Positions 16,797-26,004 of a DNA stretch of 64,000 bases are shown here, in pieces. The notes beneath the pieces are model-generated. The model made no database searches. It was not told the origin of the DNA and saw only the letters and a program-made list of their open reading frames with translations. How positions within the stretch are numbered: position 1 is the first letter of the stretch; every line of letters begins with the position of its first letter. Both the position numbers and the translations under genes were made by a program. The stretch covers positions 62,001 to 126,000 of the forward strand of contig NZ_CALEJS010000041.1 of assembly GCF_937898475.1 (NCBI RefSeq), written 5' to 3'. Source of the DNA: an uncultured Chitinophaga sp. (GTDB taxonomy: Bacteria; Bacteroidota; Bacteroidia; Chitinophagales; Chitinophagaceae).

Positions 16797-17876
16797 ATGG
16801 ATTTTGGACGTGTAGACACTCCCCTGCTGGATGAAATAGACTTCAAGCTGCCGGCAGAACCAGCGCTCAATAAGAAGATTCTGAAAGGGCCGGCTGCCAG
16901 ACAGCCGAAGATATACCTGGGCTGCGCCAAATGGGGACGCAAGGAATGGATCGGTAAGATCTATCCCCAGGGAACCAAAGAGGCCAATTTTCTCGATGAG
17001 TATGTAAAGCATTATAACAGCATTGAGCTGAACGCCACACACTACCAGGTATACGGACCGGAAACCATCCGCAAATGGGGTGAGAAGGCAAAGGGCCAGC
17101 CCGGTTTTAAGTTCTGTCCCAAAGTGTCGCAGTCCATCAGTCATTACAGCCAGCTCACCAATGCCGGGCCGCAGACCACCGCCTTCCTGGAAGGGGTGCT
17201 GGCCTTTGAACAACAGCTGGGGCCCATCTTCCTGCAGGTAAGCGACCGCTTTTCTCCCAAACGTAAAGACGCGCTATTTGAATACCTGGCCAGCCTGCCC
17301 AAAGACCTCCAATTCTTCCTGGAAGTAAGGCATCCTGAATGGTTCAGCGATGAAGCTGTACGGCTGGAACTGCTGCGTACCCTGCAAAAGCTGAAAGTAG
17401 GCCTGATCATCACCGATACCGCCGGCCGCCGCGATTGCGCCCATATGGAGCTGACAGTGCCCAAAGCCTTCATCCGGTTTGTAGGCAACAGCCTGCACCC
17501 TACCGATTATACCCGTATAGACGATTGGGTGAACCGCATCCATTACTGGCTGGAACAGGGCCTGAAAGAACTGTACTTTTTCATGCATATGCATGATGAA
17601 GCCTATTCTCCTGAACTGTCGGTATACCTGGCAGACAAGATCAAAGCCGTATGCGGTGTGGAGGTAATGCGGCCGCAGTTCGTAACAACGTCTTCACCGC
17701 TGAAGGCGCCTGCAAAACCAGCCGCAAAAAAGCCTGCAAAAACAGTAGCTAAACAACCAACAAAAGCAGCCGTAAAGCGGCCCGCTAAGGCGGCTGCAAA
17801 GCAACCCACCAGGGCAGCGGCCAGGCCCACAACAAAAAAAGCCACAAAAAAGCCGGTAAAGAAAGCTGCCAGATAG
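16797..17876 (+). CDS. DUF72 family protein with a lysine/alanine-rich C-terminal tail
   Basis: A 359-residue protein. Residues about 37-290 are a DUF72 (YecE-like) TIM-barrel domain: IYLGCAKWGRKEWIGKIYP, then HYNSIELNATHYQVY, PGFKFCPKVSQSISH and LQFFLEVRHPEWF. The biochemical role of this family is unknown. From about residue 299 to the end the protein changes to a low-complexity tail of K, A and P (repeats of the form AAKKPAKT, AKQPTKAA, VKRPAKAA), like histone H1 or bacterial HctB-type DNA-binding tails. That tail could bind nucleic acid or polyanions. It stands between glgA (divergent) and the dehydrogenase gene. Confidence 0.8.
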   Translation: MDFGRVDTPLLDEIDFKLPAEPALNKKILKGPAARQPKIYLGCAKWGRKEWIGKIYPQGTKEANFLDEYVKHYNSIELNATHYQVYGPETIRKWGEKAKGQPGFKFCPKVSQSISHYSQLTNAGPQTTAFLEGVLAFEQQLGPIFLQVSDRFSPKRKDALFEYLASLPKDLQFFLEVRHPEWFSDEAVRLELLRTLQKLKVGLIITDTAGRRDCAHMELTVPKAFIRFVGNSLHPTDYTRIDDWVNRIHYWLEQGLKELYFFMHMHDEAYSPELSVYLADKIKAVCGVEVMRPQFVTTSSPLKAPAKPAAKKPAKTVAKQPTKAAVKRPAKAAAKQPTRAAARPTTKKATKKPVKKAAR

Positions 17877-17948
17877 CCTGTTAATGAGCCATTTATACAA
17901 ATTTGCTGCTATACTGCTTAAAAACAAACAGTGGTATGACGGCTGATC

Positions 17949-17980
17949 TTTGACATTTAATAAATCTCACACTAATTTCG
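17949..17980 (+). promoter_or_regulatory. Candidate promoter TTTG-20-TAATTTCG
   Basis: TTTG at 17949-17952 and TAATTTCG at 17973-17980 are separated by 20 nt and match the Bacteroidota -33/-7 pattern with one mismatch in the -7 box. The box ends 29 nt before the ATG at 18010. Confidence 0.5.
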
Positions 17981-18009
17981 CCCCGGAAAACGGTTAGATC
18001 TGATCTTAT

Positions 18010-20940
18010 ATGCGTGAAAAGCTCCGGCAACTGGCCCTGGAATTAGAGGGCACCCTTTACGATGACGATACCATGCGCACGTTATACGCCACCGATGCGT
18101 CGGCCTACCGCGAAATGCCACTGGCAGTAGCGATACCGGCTCATGAAGGGGATATCAAACGGCTCATCACTTTTGCCAGGGAGAACAAAACCTCCCTGAT
18201 ACCACGTACAGCCGGTACATCGCTCGCCGGACAAGTGGTAGGCAACGGCATCATCGTAGACGTGTCGAGAACCTTTACCCGCATCCTGGAGATCAATAAA
18301 GAAGAGCGCTGGGTACGCGTGCAGCCCGGCGTGATCAGGGATGAGCTGAACCTTTTCCTGAAGCCCCACGGCTTTTATTTTGGCCCTGAAACCTCTACTG
18401 CCAACCGCGCCATGATAGGCGGCATGGTGGGCAATAACTCCTGCGGATCCAACTCAGTGGTATACGGCAGTACCCGCGAACACCTGCTGGAAGTAAAAGC
18501 CTTGCTCAGCGATGGCAGCGAAGCGGTATTCCATACTTTGTCGCCGGACGAGTTCCATGCCCGTTGCGAACGTACAGACGGCAGCATGGAAACACGCGTA
18601 TATAAGCACATCAGGACCCTGCTGGGCAACCATACCAATCAGGAGGAGATCCGCCGCGAATTTCCCAAAAAGAGCATTGCCCGCCGTAATACCGGCTACG
18701 CCATCGATATGCTGCTGGAAACAGCTCCTTTTACCGCCGGCGCACCTGATTTTAACTTCTGCAGCCTGATAGCCGGTTCTGAGGGTACCCTGGCCTTCCT
18801 GACAGAGATCAAGCTGAACATCGTACCGCTGCCGCCTAAAGAAACAGGCCTGCTGTGCATCCATTTCAACAGCATAGATGAATCACTGCGCGCCAACGTC
18901 ATCGCCATGCGGTACAAACCAAGCGCCAGCGAACTGATAGATCACTATATACTGGAGTGTACCAAAGACAATATTGAGCAAAGCAAGAACCGCTTTTTTG
19001 TTCAGGGCGATCCGGGCGCCATACTGGTAGTAGAGTTCCTGCGCGACAACCGCGAGGATATTAAGACCATTGCCGCACAACTGCAGCAGGAACTGCAGGC
19101 TGCAGGACTGGGATACCACTTCCCCCTCCTGTTCGGCGATGATACCAAAAAGGTATGGACCCTGCGTAAAGCGGGCCTCGGCCTCCTGTCCAACCTCCCC
19201 GGCGATGAAAAGGCCGTGCCGGTGATCGAAGACACCGCCGTGGATGTGGAAGACCTCCCGGCCTATATACGCGACTTTAACGAGATCCTGAAAAAATATG
19301 ATCTCTACTCCGTACACTACGCTCATGCGGGCAGCGGGGAGATCCACCTCAGGCCCATCATCAACCTGAAAACGGAAGAAGGCAATATGCTCTTCCGTAA
19401 AATAGCCGAGGAAATAGCCACACTGGTTAAGAAATACCAGGGCTCCCTGAGCGGCGAGCATGGGGATGGCCGCCTCAGGGGCGAGTTTATCCGCCAGATG
19501 ATCGGCGAAAAGAACTACGAGCTGCTGCGCCAGGTAAAATACACCTGGGATCCCGATAACATCTTCAACCCGAACAAGATCGTAGACACGCCGTCAATGA
19601 ACAGCATGCTGCGCTACGAACCCGGGCAGCAGGTGCCTCCCATCGCTACCATCTTCCATTTCCCGGAGCAGACCATCCTGCAGCACGCAGAGCAGTGCAA
19701 CGGCTCGGGCGACTGCCGCAAGACGCATCTCAGCGGCGGCACCATGTGCCCCAGCTATATGGCCACCCGGAATGAAAAAGATACCACCCGCGCCAGGGCT
19801 AACATCCTCCGCGAATTCCTTACCCATTCACAGAAAGAGAACCGTTTTGACCATGATGAGATCTACGATGTGCTGGACCTTTGCCTGGCATGCAAGGGCT
19901 GTAAATCCGAATGCCCGTCCAATGTAGACATGGCCAAACTGAAGATGGAATTCCTGCAGCATTACCATGATGCAAATGGAGTACCTTTCCGCGTACGGAT
20001 GATCACCAGTTATTCCGCGCTGAATAAGCTGGCCGCCATCGCTCCCGGCATATACAACTGGCTGGTGGATAACAAAGCCACCGGCAGCCTTATTAAAAAG
20101 ATTTCCGGTTTTGCCACCAAACGTTCTTTACCGGGGCTCCACCATACTACCTTTAAAAGCTGGTTCCGTAAAAAATGGCCTGCAGAACGTACACCCCTGG
20201 CAGCAGGTGCACCGGTAGTGTACCTGTTCTGCGACGAATTCACCAATTACAATGATACTGCGATAGGCATTAAAACCGTACAGCTGCTGCACCGTTTAGG
20301 CTTTGAAGTGAGGATGACAGAACACCCCGAAAGCGCCAGGGCATTAATGTCAAAAGGCATGCTCCGCAAAGCGCGGGAGAAAGCCGAAGAGAATGTGCGC
20401 ATATTCAAAGACATTATCAATGCCAACATACCCCTGCTGGGTATTGAGCCTTCTGCCATACTGAGCTTCCGGGATGAATACCCCGACCTGGTACGCGAAG
20501 AGCTGCGCAGCTCTGCAAAAGAACTGGCCCGGCATGTGTACCTGGTGGATGAATTCCTGGCCAATGCAGCAGACCAGGGCAAGATCCGCAAAGAGCAGTT
20601 CAGCACAGAGAAACGCCATATCAAGCTGCACGGGCATTGCCAGCAGAAAGCACTTTCCTCTTCACTGCACAGCAAAAAGATCCTCTCCTTACCGGAGCAG
20701 TATACCGTAGAGGTGATCCCCTCCGGTTGCTGCGGCATGGCCGGTTCCTTTGGTTATGAGAAAGAACATTATGACCTTTCCATGCAGATAGGTGAAATGG
20801 TATTGTTCCCCGCTGTGCGTAACGCAGCTGCTGATACGATCATTGCTGCACCAGGCACCAGCTGCCGCCACCAGGTAAAAGATGGTACCGGTAAGACGGC
20901 GCTGCATCCGGTGGAGATATTGTATGATGCGCTGCTTTAA
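18010..20940 (+). CDS. Fused FAD-binding and 4Fe-4S dehydrogenase (D-lactate/glycolate type)
   Basis: A 976-residue fusion of a GlcD-like flavoprotein with a GlcF-like iron-sulfur protein. Order: PCMH-type FAD-binding domain (about 35-250, with PRTAGTSLAGQVVGNGIIVD and GGMVGNNSCGSNS), FAD-linked oxidase C-terminal domain (to about 530, ending HGDGRLRGEFI), two 4Fe-4S motifs (CNGSGDCRK with a later CP, and CLACKGCKSECPSNVD), then a cysteine-rich CCG domain ending SGCCGMAGSFGYE. Such fusions oxidise D-lactate, glycolate or D-2-hydroxyglutarate and pass electrons to quinone. No transporter or lactate operon partner is adjacent, so the substrate is open. Confidence 0.88.
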   Translation: MREKLRQLALELEGTLYDDDTMRTLYATDASAYREMPLAVAIPAHEGDIKRLITFARENKTSLIPRTAGTSLAGQVVGNGIIVDVSRTFTRILEINKEERWVRVQPGVIRDELNLFLKPHGFYFGPETSTANRAMIGGMVGNNSCGSNSVVYGSTREHLLEVKALLSDGSEAVFHTLSPDEFHARCERTDGSMETRVYKHIRTLLGNHTNQEEIRREFPKKSIARRNTGYAIDMLLETAPFTAGAPDFNFCSLIAGSEGTLAFLTEIKLNIVPLPPKETGLLCIHFNSIDESLRANVIAMRYKPSASELIDHYILECTKDNIEQSKNRFFVQGDPGAILVVEFLRDNREDIKTIAAQLQQELQAAGLGYHFPLLFGDDTKKVWTLRKAGLGLLSNLPGDEKAVPVIEDTAVDVEDLPAYIRDFNEILKKYDLYSVHYAHAGSGEIHLRPIINLKTEEGNMLFRKIAEEIATLVKKYQGSLSGEHGDGRLRGEFIRQMIGEKNYELLRQVKYTWDPDNIFNPNKIVDTPSMNSMLRYEPGQQVPPIATIFHFPEQTILQHAEQCNGSGDCRKTHLSGGTMCPSYMATRNEKDTTRARANILREFLTHSQKENRFDHDEIYDVLDLCLACKGCKSECPSNVDMAKLKMEFLQHYHDANGVPFRVRMITSYSALNKLAAIAPGIYNWLVDNKATGSLIKKISGFATKRSLPGLHHTTFKSWFRKKWPAERTPLAAGAPVVYLFCDEFTNYNDTAIGIKTVQLLHRLGFEVRMTEHPESARALMSKGMLRKAREKAEENVRIFKDIINANIPLLGIEPSAILSFRDEYPDLVREELRSSAKELARHVYLVDEFLANAADQGKIRKEQFSTEKRHIKLHGHCQQKALSSSLHSKKILSLPEQYTVEVIPSGCCGMAGSFGYEKEHYDLSMQIGEMVLFPAVRNAAADTIIAAPGTSCRHQVKDGTGKTALHPVEILYDALL

Positions 20941-21011
20941 TGAAGCACACTGCACAGACCAGGACAGCGGGAAAATACGATGGCAGATAGGCACGGAAAT
21001 CCACATATTAT

Positions 21012-21043
21012 TTTGCTCATATGGGCATAAATCCCTATCTTAG
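21012..21043 (+). promoter_or_regulatory. idi: Candidate idi promoter TTTG-20-TATCTTAG
   Basis: TTTG at 21012-21015, 20 nt, then TATCTTAG at 21036-21043 (one mismatch from TAnnTTTG), 36 nt before the idi ATG. Confidence 0.42.
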
Positions 21044-21079
21044 AAACAATACCCATTTTCCCTCAATACCCTTTATTAT

Positions 21080-21592
21080 ATGAGATCTAACCACATTATC
21101 CTGGTCAACGAGCGCGACGAAGCGGTTGCCACAATGGAAAAGCTGGAAGCGCACCGGAAAGGGCTGTTGCACCGGGCTTTTTCTGTTTTTGTGATCAATA
21201 GCCGTGGCGAAATGCTGCTACACAGACGGGCCAGCCATAAGTACCATTCCGGCGGCCTGTGGACCAACGCCTGCTGCAGTCACCCGGCCCCGGGAGAAGA
21301 AGTGGCAGATGCCGCACACCGCCGCCTGCAGGAGGAAATGGGATTTGACTGCCAGTTACAGAAAATATTTACCTTTACTTACCACGCTACCTTTGACAAC
21401 GGGCTGATAGAGCATGAATATGATCATGTGTTCCTGGGCGTTTTTGACGGCGAAATTGTGCCGGATACGGAAGAAGTGGAAGAATACGGCTTTTTTTCAT
21501 TACAGGAGATCAGCCGGCAGATACGTGAAAGCCCTGAACGCTTTACTTACTGGTTCAAAATGGCCTATCCTACGGTGCTGGAGCATTTGTGA
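21080..21592 (+). CDS. idi: Isopentenyl-diphosphate delta-isomerase, type 1
   Basis: A 170-residue Nudix-fold enzyme that interconverts IPP and DMAPP, the isoprenoid building blocks. The type 1 signature is clear: FVINSRGEMLLHRRASHKYHSGGLWTNACCSHP with the active-site Cys in TNACCSHP, then the Nudix box around RRLQEEMGF, and the Glu of EHEYDHVF. Length is typical of bacterial type 1 Idi. The next gene starts 35 nt downstream (a GTG overlapping the idi stop is also possible), so the two may share a transcript. Confidence 0.93.
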   Translation: MRSNHIILVNERDEAVATMEKLEAHRKGLLHRAFSVFVINSRGEMLLHRRASHKYHSGGLWTNACCSHPAPGEEVADAAHRRLQEEMGFDCQLQKIFTFTYHATFDNGLIEHEYDHVFLGVFDGEIVPDTEEVEEYGFFSLQEISRQIRESPERFTYWFKMAYPTVLEHL

Positions 21593-21627
21593 AGTCTATT
21601 CAAAATAACTCACATATTCCCTCAGTT

Positions 21628-23670
21628 ATGCCATATAAACGCCATCCTGTATCAACTACCGGCAACTCCGGGCGCTCTGTATCAGAAAACATCAGTGCTA
21701 CCAGGGGCGTGGCACAAAGAACAGCGGTAGCTGCTCCATTCACAGGGAATCCTTCAACAACAGCTGCTTATACAGAAAGACAAGTACCGGAAAAATCATG
21801 GTCCGGCGTACAACAGGCTTTAGTACCATTGACAGCAAACGGGCCGGCTGCCACACCTGTACAACGGTTCCGGCTATCCCCCAAACCTGTTGCCGGTACG
21901 GCACAGGCGGTAGTACAACGTGAGGTGGCACTAAAGGATGCGGACAATAATATCTATGAAGATCAGGCCACCGGAAATGAAGTAGGCTTCCTGTCTAAAA
22001 ACGGCAGAAGCTATGTTTTCGGGGATTATGAAGGCCTGACGAAATTGATCGAGTGGTATGAGAGTGATGAAATACAAGCGTTAAGAATGAACATACCTCA
22101 GGCAGTTGGCAATGTGGTGCCAAATTATGACACCTATAAAGGCCGGTTTGGTAAGATTTGGTACATGGATGAAAACGGCGATTTGCGTGAAGCAACTGGC
22201 ATTAATAACGTTTTTCTACAGCAGCGCTTAATTGAAGTATTACGACGCGGAGGGCCCGCATACTGGCCAGGAGGCACCAGTAACCGCAGTCCCCGGGCTA
22301 AAGGCATACTGGCTGTAAAGGGCTACCCTTCCCTGCACGATGTTTTGAGGCAGTTGGGTATCAAAGAGAAGGATTTTCCCAGGTACAGTGGCGTGGAAAT
22401 GCGTCACCTTAACGATGCGGAATTCGAACAGTTCAGGCAGGAAGCGCTGCATGCGCAGTCAAACACAACCGTATTGAATGATGTTGTATACGTGTCTACA
22501 CAGCAGCTTACCAGGTCAAAGAATGCAAAGGTGAGAGCCGATAAAAAGAACTATAAGGATGATTTTGGAAATAACCAGGCAACCCTCAGGAAACTGGAAT
22601 CATCTTTTAATTCGCTTCCGCTGCCCGCTACAGAGGGCTGGGTGAACAGCTTTGGTAAAACACCACGCGGCGGCGGACAGGCCAAAGCCATGAATAACTG
22701 GAATGCACTGGGCGCCGCCGCTTTTGCCAATAAGGTCCACGGACAAGACTTTGACCTGTCCCAGAACTGGGAATGGCTGCATATCCGGGCTTCGCAGATA
22801 GGCGGCAAAACAACGGGTGGTAACCTGGTGGCAGGACTGTATGCCGTAAACTCTCATATGATCCCCTATGAGAACCTGGTGAAAAAGTGGAGTAGCGAAG
22901 CCCCCGGAAAGCTGCAGGTACGGTTCTATACAGAAAATGGCCGCCTGCGGGTATTTGCGGAAAAGATCGTTATGGATATTGCCACCAATGGGCCACATCC
23001 TACCCTGGGCAATATCCCCACCTCTGATCCCCTGAGGGCTACGTTTTATACCTTCAGCGGCAAAGTGGTGGACAAACTGGCCAGCCGCCTCGAAAGCCTG
23101 CAGCTGGAACAGCATTTAAAAGCGCAGGCGCAAGGTACCGCTACCACAAGTAATCAGCAGGCGCTTGTTGCCGCTCCCCGGGCCTACCTGGCAGATACTT
23201 CAGCGCGGTTCCAGGATTCTTTGCGCTTACTGCCGGTCACTCCCGGGATCTCCCTGCAGCAGGTGATGAACCAGTTGTATAATGATCCCTTTGCACCACA
23301 GGTACAGCTGGTCTTACAACACTTTATGCAACCGCTTCCGCCTACCATAGCGGTTGCCATTGAAGCCCAGGAGGACGAGCAAACACTGCACACCACTATC
23401 CTCACCGGCGGGCAAACAAACATACCGGCCCTGCTTCCACCCACTCAATGGCCTGCTTTAACAGCGCCGGATGATGCATCACCGGTCGCAGACATACCCC
23501 TAACCACATCAGAACTGGCCAGGAGTATCCACATCAAATCCGTCAAACAATCCCGGCTGGGCAACCTGAAAAAGAAACGGCGGCTCAAGATAACTGTCCA
23601 GCAACGTGGAAAAGTGTTCCGCACGTTTTATGTAGGGTCATTAGATAAGTACAATAAGCACCTGAAATAG
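21628..23670 (+). CDS. Large protein with VQR motifs and predicted HNH-like nuclease core (candidate injected toxin)
   Basis: A 680-residue protein of no family I can name. The first 100 residues are disordered, rich in T, S, P and A, and contain two PVQR/VVQR words (VQR at residues 78-80 and 96-98), a feature of N-termini of effectors carried by extracellular contractile injection systems. The middle holds NWEWLHIRASQIGG followed by TTGGNLVAG and NSHMIPYE. This His-x13-Asn layout (His385, Asn399) resembles a beta-beta-alpha-metal (HNH or NUC type) nuclease. The tail is a linker plus a strongly basic segment (NLKKKRRLKITVQQRGK). There is no signal peptide. No immunity gene or injection machinery is adjacent. 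A GTG at 21589 overlapping the idi stop is an alternative start. Confidence 0.6.
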   Translation: MPYKRHPVSTTGNSGRSVSENISATRGVAQRTAVAAPFTGNPSTTAAYTERQVPEKSWSGVQQALVPLTANGPAATPVQRFRLSPKPVAGTAQAVVQREVALKDADNNIYEDQATGNEVGFLSKNGRSYVFGDYEGLTKLIEWYESDEIQALRMNIPQAVGNVVPNYDTYKGRFGKIWYMDENGDLREATGINNVFLQQRLIEVLRRGGPAYWPGGTSNRSPRAKGILAVKGYPSLHDVLRQLGIKEKDFPRYSGVEMRHLNDAEFEQFRQEALHAQSNTTVLNDVVYVSTQQLTRSKNAKVRADKKNYKDDFGNNQATLRKLESSFNSLPLPATEGWVNSFGKTPRGGGQAKAMNNWNALGAAAFANKVHGQDFDLSQNWEWLHIRASQIGGKTTGGNLVAGLYAVNSHMIPYENLVKKWSSEAPGKLQVRFYTENGRLRVFAEKIVMDIATNGPHPTLGNIPTSDPLRATFYTFSGKVVDKLASRLESLQLEQHLKAQAQGTATTSNQQALVAAPRAYLADTSARFQDSLRLLPVTPGISLQQVMNQLYNDPFAPQVQLVLQHFMQPLPPTIAVAIEAQEDEQTLHTTILTGGQTNIPALLPPTQWPALTAPDDASPVADIPLTTSELARSIHIKSVKQSRLGNLKKKRRLKITVQQRGKVFRTFYVGSLDKYNKHLK

Positions 23671-23757
23671 ACAGTATCCGGCCGCTTATTGCGGGTAGTT
23701 GCATCAAAGCTGCCGGATATCATAACGATCTTGTGTAGATCAGGTATAGATATTATG

Positions 23758-23825
23758 TCTCTTTAAAGAGAGATATTATCTACATAACATCTACATAACA
23801 TCTACATAATATCTACATAACATCT
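23758..23825. repeat. 14-bp palindrome plus four 11-bp tandem repeats
   Basis: A perfect palindrome TCTCTTTAAAGAGA (23758-23771) is followed by ATCTACATAAC at 23778, 23789, 23800 (last base T) and 23811, then a partial ATCT. The 11-bp period is about one helical turn. It lies 146-213 bp upstream of the epoxide hydrolase gene, in a 300-bp gap with no other gene. It could be an operator array or a slippage-prone simple repeat. Confidence 0.6.
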
Positions 23826-23970
23826 CCGGGAATCCCCCGTCACTTCACCGAAGAAACCGGCTGCTTCATGGCCAACCTGGTACGCCTGGCCTGTTCAGTA
23901 CTTGGCTGAGGGCTGCTGCGTGGGATACATTTACACGAGTAAATCATCCCAAACGCTAAAAATCTACACC

Positions 23971-25185
23971 ATGAAAAAGAGTGAAAGCGCTGTAGCCCCG
24001 TCAATCGGGTCTGCCGCAGCCATCCGTCCATTTGAGGTGCATATCCCGGATGCCGATCTGGACGAGCTCCATCGTCGTATTGTGGCGACACGCCTTCCGG
24101 AGAAAGAAACCGTCAACGGTTTCTCGCAGGGCGTACCGCTGGCCACCATTGAAGCGCTTACCCATTACTGGGCCAGTGAATACGACTGGCGCAAGGTGGA
24201 AGCAAAAATGAACGCCTACCCGCAATTTATAACAGAAATTGATGGCCTGGATATTCATTTTATTCATGTACGCTCCAGGCATGAAGATGCTTTGCCGCTG
24301 ATCATTACACACGGCTGGCCCGGATCGGTGGTCGAGCAGCTGAAGATCATCGATCCCCTTACTGATCCCACCACCTATGGTGGAACTGCCGCTGATGCGT
24401 TCCATGTAGTGATACCGTCTATGCCGGGTTACGGATTTTCAGGCAAACCCGCTGAAACCGGTTGGGGACCGGAGCGTATCGCAGATGCCTGGGTAGTATT
24501 GATGAAACGCCTGGGATATGAAAAATTCCTGGCCCAGGGTGGCGACTGGGGTGCAATTATTACCGATATGATGGCCGTGCAGTCGCCCGATGACCTGCTT
24601 GGTATTCATACCAATATGCCAGGTGCCATACCGCCGGATATCAACCGCATGACTTTTGCAGGCGAACCCGCACCGGCAGGTCTTTCCCCGGAAGAAAAAG
24701 AGATATACGAACAGCTGAGCGCATTCTACAAAGATGTTTACTATGCATTTTTCATGGGTACACGGCCCGAAACGCTGGCAGGGCTATCAGACTCGCCGGT
24801 AGGCCTTGCCACCTTCATGATTGACCACGACCGCCGGAGCCTGGAACTGATTGCACGTTCATTTGCCGGCGAAAAAGAAGGGCTTACCTGCGATGATGTG
24901 CTGGACAATATTACGCTTTTCTGGCTTACCAATACCGGAGTATCCGCTGCCCGTCTTTACTGGGAAAATAAGCTTCCCTTTTTTGAACCTAAGGGGGTGA
25001 AGATACCTGTTGCAGTAAGTGCTTTCCCTGATGACCTGTGCCCCGCGCCACGCAGCTGGGCTGAGCAAGCTTATCCCAACATGATCTATTACAAAAAGCA
25101 GGATAAAGGCGGTCACTTTGCCGCATGGGAACAGCCTGAGCGCCTTGTTGCAGACATCCGTGCGGGCTTCAGGTCATTGCGTTGA
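23971..25185 (+). CDS. Epoxide hydrolase family protein
   Basis: A 404-residue alpha/beta hydrolase with an N-terminal EHN domain (about 15-125: PFEVHIPDADLDELHRRI and later YDWRKVEAKMNAYPQF), as in microsomal-type epoxide hydrolases. The core has the oxyanion motif THGWPGS, the nucleophile Asp in QGGDWGA, and the catalytic His in GGHFAAWEQP. Family members open epoxides to diols; the natural substrate here is unknown. No signal peptide. The frame is open 23 codons earlier, but ATG 23971 (preceded by ACACC) starts just before the conserved domain. Confidence 0.85.
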   Translation: MKKSESAVAPSIGSAAAIRPFEVHIPDADLDELHRRIVATRLPEKETVNGFSQGVPLATIEALTHYWASEYDWRKVEAKMNAYPQFITEIDGLDIHFIHVRSRHEDALPLIITHGWPGSVVEQLKIIDPLTDPTTYGGTAADAFHVVIPSMPGYGFSGKPAETGWGPERIADAWVVLMKRLGYEKFLAQGGDWGAIITDMMAVQSPDDLLGIHTNMPGAIPPDINRMTFAGEPAPAGLSPEEKEIYEQLSAFYKDVYYAFFMGTRPETLAGLSDSPVGLATFMIDHDRRSLELIARSFAGEKEGLTCDDVLDNITLFWLTNTGVSAARLYWENKLPFFEPKGVKIPVAVSAFPDDLCPAPRSWAEQAYPNMIYYKKQDKGGHFAAWEQPERLVADIRAGFRSLR

Positions 25186-25200
25186 CCGGGTATGATGGAG

Positions 25201-25242
25201 ATCCTGGAAGGACGTGACGATGGCATCACGTCCTTCCAGGAT
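25201..25242. terminator. 17-bp perfect hairpin between convergent genes
   Basis: Arms ATCCTGGAAGGACGTGA (25201-25217) and its exact complement (25226-25242) flank an 8-nt loop. It sits between the stops of the convergent epoxide hydrolase and LytTR genes. No T-run follows on either strand, so it may block transcription weakly or protect mRNA 3' ends. Confidence 0.55.
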
Positions 25243-25245
25243 GGG

Positions 25246-25629
25246 CTACCTGTTCTCCAGCCAGCTGAGAAAACTACCGGCTTTCTCCCGGGATACCAGC
25301 AACTGATGGGTAAAGCCCATCACCGGTACCACCAGCAGCCTGCGGGTAAAATACCGTTCTACTTCTTTTATTGCATTGAAATTGATCAGGCATTGCCTGT
25401 TCAAACGGAAAAATTGTTCTCTTGGCAGAAAATGCCGGATCTGCTCCAGCGAGTAATTTACCGGGTACTCCCTCCTGTCAAAAGATACAATCATGGTAGA
25501 CTCATACCTGACATAGAAAAGGAAAATATTTTCCGTAGGTACTGTTATGTACTTATTACGTTTGTACACCAGGAAACTTCTCTTGAAGGCAATATCGTTT
25601 ACTGCGGCTACATGTTCCATCTTATGCAT
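25246..25629 (-). CDS. LytTR-type DNA-binding protein without receiver domain
   Basis: A 127-residue protein that is essentially one LytTR DNA-binding domain: FLVYKRNKYITVPTENIFLFYV, then YSLEQIRHFLPREQFFRLNRQCLINFNAI. In most Bacteroidota LytTR regulators this domain follows a response-regulator receiver; here there is none, so it is not controlled by phosphorelay in the usual way. No histidine kinase is nearby. Start is ATG 25629 or the in-frame ATG three codons later. Confidence 0.8.
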   Translation of the reverse strand: MHKMEHVAAVNDIAFKRSFLVYKRNKYITVPTENIFLFYVRYESTMIVSFDRREYPVNYSLEQIRHFLPREQFFRLNRQCLINFNAIKEVERYFTRRLLVVPVMGFTHQLLVSREKAGSFLSWLENR

Positions 25630-25726
25630 TATTTAGGGTCAATACTATCCTGCTATTCCCGAATTGTGTGCCATTACAGCAATTATTTCAAAACCACCCC
25701 GTTAGCGTTTACGTCAATAGCCCGCG

Positions 25727-25790
25727 CCACGAAATAGCGCGGTGAATGCATCGCTTATCCACGAAATAAAACGGAGCAGGCATCGCTTGC
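25727..25790. repeat. Imperfect 32-bp tandem duplication
   Basis: Two adjacent 32-bp units (25727-25758 and 25759-25790) agree at 24 positions; both begin CCACGAAATA and contain GCATCGCTT. They lie in the 375-bp gap between the LytTR gene and the sigma-54-type regulator, where no gene is seen. Confidence 0.45.
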
Positions 25791-26004
25791 CGGCTTGAAA
25801 ATAAATGGTAACTTTAAATACCTCCCTATATTACGGAAAGTAAGCACCATCGTTCAATACAAGGTTTACGCATCTACCGGTTGAAATTCAGTGATTCATC
25901 TGCATTACAAATTGATAAATTACTTTTCGATCTAATACACCCTATGAATATGCGGGCAGTGTATTGCCTGCCATAACGGAAACTGGAACCATCAAATCTT
26001 CAAA

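Noticed and set aside
22600..23115. 171-codon minus-strand frame in the nuclease-like gene
   Set aside because: Checked as a possible immunity protein; it is antisense to the conserved core of the effector and has no start context or domain.
23778..23825. Possible CRISPR-like array
   Set aside because: The 11-bp units are directly adjacent with no spacers, so it is a simple tandem repeat.
25192..25737. 181-codon plus-strand frame
   Set aside because: Covers the LytTR gene in antisense; the LytTR pattern on the minus strand is decisive.
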